From the NCBI GenBank assembly GCA_007258455.2, contig VDFB02000001.1, positions 12,380,754 through 12,444,753 of the forward strand: a stretch of DNA of 64,000 nucleotides, in the 5' to 3' direction. Origin of the DNA: Sequoia sempervirens. Lineage: Eukaryota > Streptophyta > Pinopsida > Cupressales > Cupressaceae. Shown one piece after another: positions 59,506 to 64,000 of this stretch. The position numbers and the translations under genes were made by a program. The notes below the pieces were generated by a model, which was not told the DNA's origin, made no database searches, and saw only the letters and a list, made by a program, of their open reading frames with translations. Numbering within the stretch: position 1 is the stretch's first letter; every line of letters begins with the position of its first letter.

Positions 59506-60717
59506 TGTAACTAAGGGAAATTATCCTAGGGTTAGCAAATCAAATGCATAAACATAAAAACCCAAAGTAGTAATGAAGTGCAAAGGAAAAACATGAAAAC
59601 ATAATGAAAGATCTCACCAAATGTCTTCAATCTCCATGGATGACCTCCATTACACCTCAACTTGCTGCAAATATGATGTTTCCCTCAGATTTGTGATGAG
59701 AAAACTAATGACAATGATAAGACCTAAGCAAATGTTGAAGGATTTGATATAACAACATGCAAATACTATGCTAATATGCAACTAGTGAGCATGAAACTAT
59801 GTCTAAATTATGTTAAATAAGATGCTAATATGACTATGACAATATTGCAAAAGTATGACAAGAGTGCAAGATAGCCTAAGATTTCCTAAAACAAGATTGC
59901 ATGAGATGACAAAATGAGACCAAAATTTTCATTTTATAGAAAATGCAATTTTCGATGAATGGCCAAGATTAAAGATTGACAAATGCCCTAGAATCAATGG
60001 ACAAGATTCAATTTGACAACCCACAATTAAGGTTAGGGAAACATTAGGGTAAATTCAAAATGAGTGGACAAGATTTATTTTTAGAAAATCAAATCAAGGG
60101 TGTACAATGCATGTGACAAGAGATAAGACTGGCACAGAAAAAGAGGTGGCTGGAAAATCAAATAATAATAGCAATTAATTTGATTTTTAGGGAAAAAGAC
60201 TATTTTGAATTAAAAATTGATTTAATTCAAAAGGTGGGACCACATGACAGTAAATAATTAATTCAAATTATTTACTAAAAGAGAGAAATGTCAAATGAGA
60301 CAATTAAATAATTAAAATAATTATTTAATTAGAGAAGGTGGCCAGTAATTAAATAAATTAAAGAATCTATTTAATTAAGAGAAGACTTTCAAAATTAGTG
60401 ACATATTAAATAAATAAATAAAATTTATTTATTTAATAATCAAGAAGACATAAATGGGCAAGGATAATTAAATAAATTAAGAAATTTATTTAATTGTGAG
60501 AAGACTTTAGACAATTAGTGACGTATTAAATAAATAAATAAAACTTATCTATTTAATAATCAAGAGGAATAAGGACATGAATTAATTAAATAATTGTGAA
60601 TTATTTAAGTAATAGATAGAAGTGGACCAAGGACATAATTAAAATTTCTTAATTATGCTAGGAAGAAATGGTGGAAAAATAGAGCTTGTAGGCCTAAGTC
60701 ATTTTTATGTGTCTGCA
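59506..60717 (+). mobile_element. Probable solo LTR inserted in block F sequence
   Basis: The 1212-bp stretch starts TGTAACTAAGGG and ends GTGTCTGCA, so it has TG...CA termini. It is flanked by ttgtg (59501-59505) and ctgtg (60718-60722), a 5-bp target duplication with one C/T difference. Joining the flanks restores the ...cattgtgcctt... block seen at 59098. It is AT-rich with no coding sequence and contains the duplicated palindromic segment at 60345-60570. Polarity on the plus strand is a guess. Confidence 0.65.
60345..60570. repeat. Tandem duplication of a palindromic AT-rich segment
   Basis: Two copies about 120 bases apart share taattaaataaattaa, atttatttaatt, gagaagactttca/agacaattagtgac and a near-perfect palindrome attaaataaataaataaaa followed by tttatttatttaat. 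It lies inside the probable solo LTR. Confidence 0.8.
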
Positions 60718-62290
60718 CTGTGCCTTCTAGGTTTCCTAATACCTGTTGTTTTCAATTTCATTACATTCTTACTATCAAAATCACAAAAGGTTCTCCACAC
60801 AATCACAAAACATACCAAATTGAGTTTAGGGGTGAGTAACCAATTGGGTTGTTACTTCTAAAGGCCCTTACAACACTCAGAGTTTTACGAAACACTGTGT
60901 TTTTCATAACGACGATGTATAAAATGGTAGTAAAAATGGGATGTCATCTGGGCTTTTTGCTATTTGCAAATTATTATTTTGAACGCCACGTTTTGCACTT
61001 TTTTCTCCATTCTGAATAACAATGTGAACTATGGCGAACATAGAATAGTGTGTTTTCCAACACAACAAATAATCTGCCTTGCAGGTTTCATAGTACCTGT
61101 TGTTTTCCAATTTCATTACATTCCTACTATCAAAATCACAAACGGTTCTCCACACAATCACAAAACATACCAAATTGAGGTCAGGGGTGAGTAACCAATT
61201 GGGTTGTTACTTCTAAAGGGTTTTACAATAGTCCGAGTTTTAGGAGATAGTGTGTTTTCCAAAATGACAGCGTATAAAATGGTGCCAAAAATTGGATGTC
61301 ATGTGGGATTTTTGCTATTTGTGAATTATGATTTCGAATGCCACATTTTGCACTTTTTATCCATTCTGAATAGGAATGTGAAAAATAGCGACATTCTGGG
61401 TTTTGTGTGGTTTTCAAAATATAGCATTTCATTGCAGAACCCACAGATTTTGTTTTCTATAAACATTATTCACTAATTTCACTCATTTTTCCACAATGGG
61501 TTGTCACTTTATTCATTCAGCAATGGCAAAATTTGAAAACCAGCATACGCGGAGGAAACGAAACAAAAGCTTTAAAAACCCTCGACAAAAAAATTTCATC
61601 AGACCTACATTTGAACTAAATAGACCTTTTTCCCAATGAAAACCCTGCAACATTCAAAATAAGAATGTGAACAATGGCGATGTTCTGGGCTTTATGTAAT
61701 TTTGACAATAGTTTGTGGTTTCTATAAACCTTAATCAATTATTTTGAAACATACAATGGTGTGTGGTCTCTCTAAACCTTATTCAGTTATTTCACTCATT
61801 TCCACGATGGGTTGTCATCTATTTCATTCGGAAAGCACAAATTTTCAAAACCAGCTGACGGGAGGAAATGAAATTAAAAAACCCTCAACAAAAAATCACA
61901 AAACAAAAACTCCACAACAAATAGTCGTTTGTTTCTTTAGTATTCATGGCAGAATGGAAAAATGACACATACACAGAGCAAATATACATACCTTAAGGAG
62001 CTATGAATTCCTACAACTCTTCCTGTTGCTATCCACCAAAACTTTGTTGTCCAAAAATGGCAAAAATGTGACCTCATCTGGGCTTTTTGATATTTGCAAA
62101 TAATGGTTTCGAATGGCACGTTTTTTTATTTCTGTCCATCCACGACGAACAATTATTTTGAAAACCCACTGGTGCTGACACGTTTTCTCGGTGATGGGGT
62201 GTGGGACATGTTAACATCTGGCCATTGAGTCTTTCTACCAGCTAGTTTTCCTTTTGGCCACCTTTTTCTGTCGTGGGACAAAATCAACCA
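60718..62290 (+). repeat. Block F array, about 3 diverged units
   Basis: Recurring pieces are ttttccaatttcattacatt, cacaatcacaaaacatacca and gagtaaccaattgggttgtt (copies at 60830 and 61186), a gggctttttgatatttgc-like stretch and cattctgaataacaatgtga. The array ends with gtgctgacacgttttctcgg and a gtttttcc/ggccaccttttt stretch near 62260. Homology to the other copies stops at about 62290, so that may be an element boundary. Confidence 0.75.
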
Positions 62291-62386
62291 CGGGCATGCT
62301 ATGGGGGGGTACTCCATATTATGAAGATGTTATATACATAGGTGATTTTTTTCGAGGAGTTATCTTTCTCCGTCAAGTTTAGCTTG

Positions 62387-62497
62387 TTTTTTATAAGATA
62401 AGCAACATTTACAGGGCGATGTACCCCTTACACAGAGGGCCCTCGGGGCCAAAAAAGATCTAGTTCAAAACAGGACATGAACTAGAAAGAGCATATA
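62387..62497 (-). mobile_element. 5'-truncated LINE 3' tail with 15-bp target duplication
   Basis: Direct repeats gtcaagtttagcttg (62372-62386) and gtcaagtttaccttg (62498-62512) differ at one base and bracket 111 bp. On the minus strand the insert ends ccctgtaaatgttgcttatc followed by a short ttataaaaaa tail. Its last 35 bases closely resemble the 3' end of the insertion at 14570-14603, so both were probably mobilised by related LINE machinery. Confidence 0.8.
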
Positions 62498-62559
62498 GTC
62501 AAGTTTACCTTGTCGAACAATAGGGTGGATTCTATATTCATTAGGAAAAGCAAAGTCTA

Positions 62560-63180
62560 TGAGGTTGATAAACATCCTAGCTAAACTATGTCTTTTCTTA
62601 ACATGGAATTTAGGTTCAACATGTTCTTAGCTTCATCTATGGGAGTACTTGGTTGCTCAAGAGAATTATCTACATGTAAAAAATTTCTATTGGTTAATTT
62701 TTTCATGATTTTCACACTTAGAGGAGGATTACGAATCTCATCCTTGTCATGTATGCCTAAATCAATGAGCATAGAGTTTCTAAAATCTAAATCTATATCC
62801 AAATAAGTTCCAACTAAGTCATCCTCAAAAGTGAGGGAAGATTCATCAAGTTTATCATTCTCGTTAAATTTATGATGAATGCATTAAATCTCAAAATTTT
62901 CAAATGTTTCATCTTGATAGTATTTAGGAACTAAAACTTGTTCAAGGGTGAGGAACCCTTTTAAGAGAAAATTCTAACCTCATAAGGAATGTGACAATTT
63001 ATTTTTTTGAGTGGTGCCATGTATTTAACATTTTCCCATTAAAACTAGACTACCCTAACATCCCACGGTGAGAAAGTTCTCATTTAAGTATTCAATACTT
63101 CTAGGAATTTTAACTTCAAATTTTAAGATATTATCATTTGAATCAAGCATGGATGGAGTAGGGTTATCATGAATATTCAA
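62560..63180 (-). pseudogene. Unassigned coding relic
   Basis: The minus strand is open at 62802-62581 (73 codons, start MDIDLDFRNSMLIDLG). Related coding-like sequence continues upstream to about 63000 with a few stops (for example a KLDESSLTFEDDLVG segment). The product is acidic and Asn/Leu-rich. It could be a retroelement polyprotein remnant, but no diagnostic motif was found. The rest of the window to 64000 holds short plus-strand ORFs without support and a small TA/GA microsatellite at 63719-63743. Confidence 0.3.
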
Positions 63181-64000
63181 CTTTGGTGGTTTATTAGTTG
63201 TTCACCCTTTTTCAACTTATTAATTTACTTCATTAAAAAACCGTGAGGGTTTATTGGTGTTCATGATTTCCCTTTTAGATTCATCCTCTCTTATTTATTT
63301 ATCAACCCTTGTGATTGATTTTTAATTTGTTGTGGTTGAATAATGTCATTCCCTCTCATCATCTATCACAAAACCCATTGCAGCAACCAAAATGACTCTT
63401 CAAAGGCAGCGAACTTTTCAAAGGATAGACACAATTAATAAGGGAGATATTATACAGGGATTCACCTAGAATTAATTAATAAATAATTAAGAGAATTGAA
63501 GTAGCAAAAGAAAATATATTAAGTGGGAATATAAAGACATATCTTTTGGAAAGGAGATGTCTATTTCAAAGGTTGTATTATTTCATGAAGACATGAGGAT
63601 ATATAAGGGAGGGAAATTCTTTTGCAAAAGGCATCCATTGGAATTAATTGAGCAGATTGTAAACAAAGGAAGAAGGATTGGGAATTATAAGAGATCTATT
63701 GGATTAAATATTATTGGATATATATATATAGAGAGAGAGAGAGCATCATGATGGAGTACAATTTTTTTATATGTATAATCTCTTATGTATTTATAATCTA
63801 GTTACGAATGGGAATTGCTAATCTATTTAAGGCTATGGTAATTATTGATTTAATCTATTTGTTTCCCTATAAGCAATCAAGCATGGATTAGCAAGGAAAC
63901 ACAATTGGGAGAGGTAGCAGGCCATTTCCACAATGTAAGTAGGCCACCATATGTGGATGGTAATGGGAGTTCCTACCACTTGTGGGCCAAGTGGTGATTG

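Noticed and set aside
62200..62290. Exact right end of the second element with a target duplication
   Set aside because: Homology ends near 62290, but I could not find a matching 8-9-bp duplication at any candidate left end.

Overview
This window is intergenic DNA from a large, repeat-rich plant genome. Three observations point to a seed plant and most probably a gymnosperm such as a conifer: only one intact gene in 64 kb, relics of plant-type LINE, hAT, Mutator-like (MULE) and endogenous caulimovirid elements, and old insertions decayed mainly by C-to-T stops. The clade is an inference. The only gene that looks functional is an intronless mTERF-family gene at 19222-20418 (+), probably for an organelle-targeted nucleic-acid-binding protein.

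Layout. 0.4-0.9 kb: a repeated flank sequence and a hAT transposase relic (-). About 1.0-8.7 kb: one decayed, circularly permuted endogenous caulimovirid genome. In window order it runs coiled-coil/capsid region, zinc knuckle, protease, reverse transcriptase, RNase H, promoter with TATA box, tRNA-Met primer site, a small ORF, then movement protein. 9.6 kb: a compound (CT)(TA)(TG) microsatellite. About 9.8-18.9 kb: one long L1-type LINE on the minus strand (ORF1 with DUF4283-like region and CCHC knuckle; endonuclease, RT and RNase H in ORF2). Its RT is split by a 1.6-kb non-LTR insertion (12970-14603) flanked by a perfect 12-bp target duplication. 19.2-20.4 kb: mTERF gene. 20.4-24.4 kb: gene-free.

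24.4-62.3 kb is the most unusual part: about 38 kb of arrays from at least five repeat families. They share a core resembling CAGTGTGTTTTCCAAC followed by TGCAA. They surround a decayed, intron-containing MULE transposase gene (32.3-35.6 kb, +; FAR1-like zinc finger, DDE core, SWIM finger), an unrecognised ORF (37.9-38.5 kb, +) and an unrecognised multi-exon gene on the opposite strand (43.4-47.9 kb, -). That minus-strand gene contains about seven tandem copies of one charged exon and an 11-copy, 54-bp in-frame minisatellite. Inverted end-like blocks at 24.4-24.95 and 53.0-53.45 kb suggest one ~29-kb Mutator/foldback-type element. A further end-like block at 57.4-58.4 kb suggests a second, truncated element, itself hit by a probable solo LTR (59506-60717).

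62.3-64 kb holds a 111-bp LINE 3' tail with 15-bp target duplications and an unassigned minus-strand relic. No bacterial-type features, rRNA, tRNA or CRISPR arrays were seen. All calls come from reading the sequence; no database search was run, and most element boundaries are approximate.
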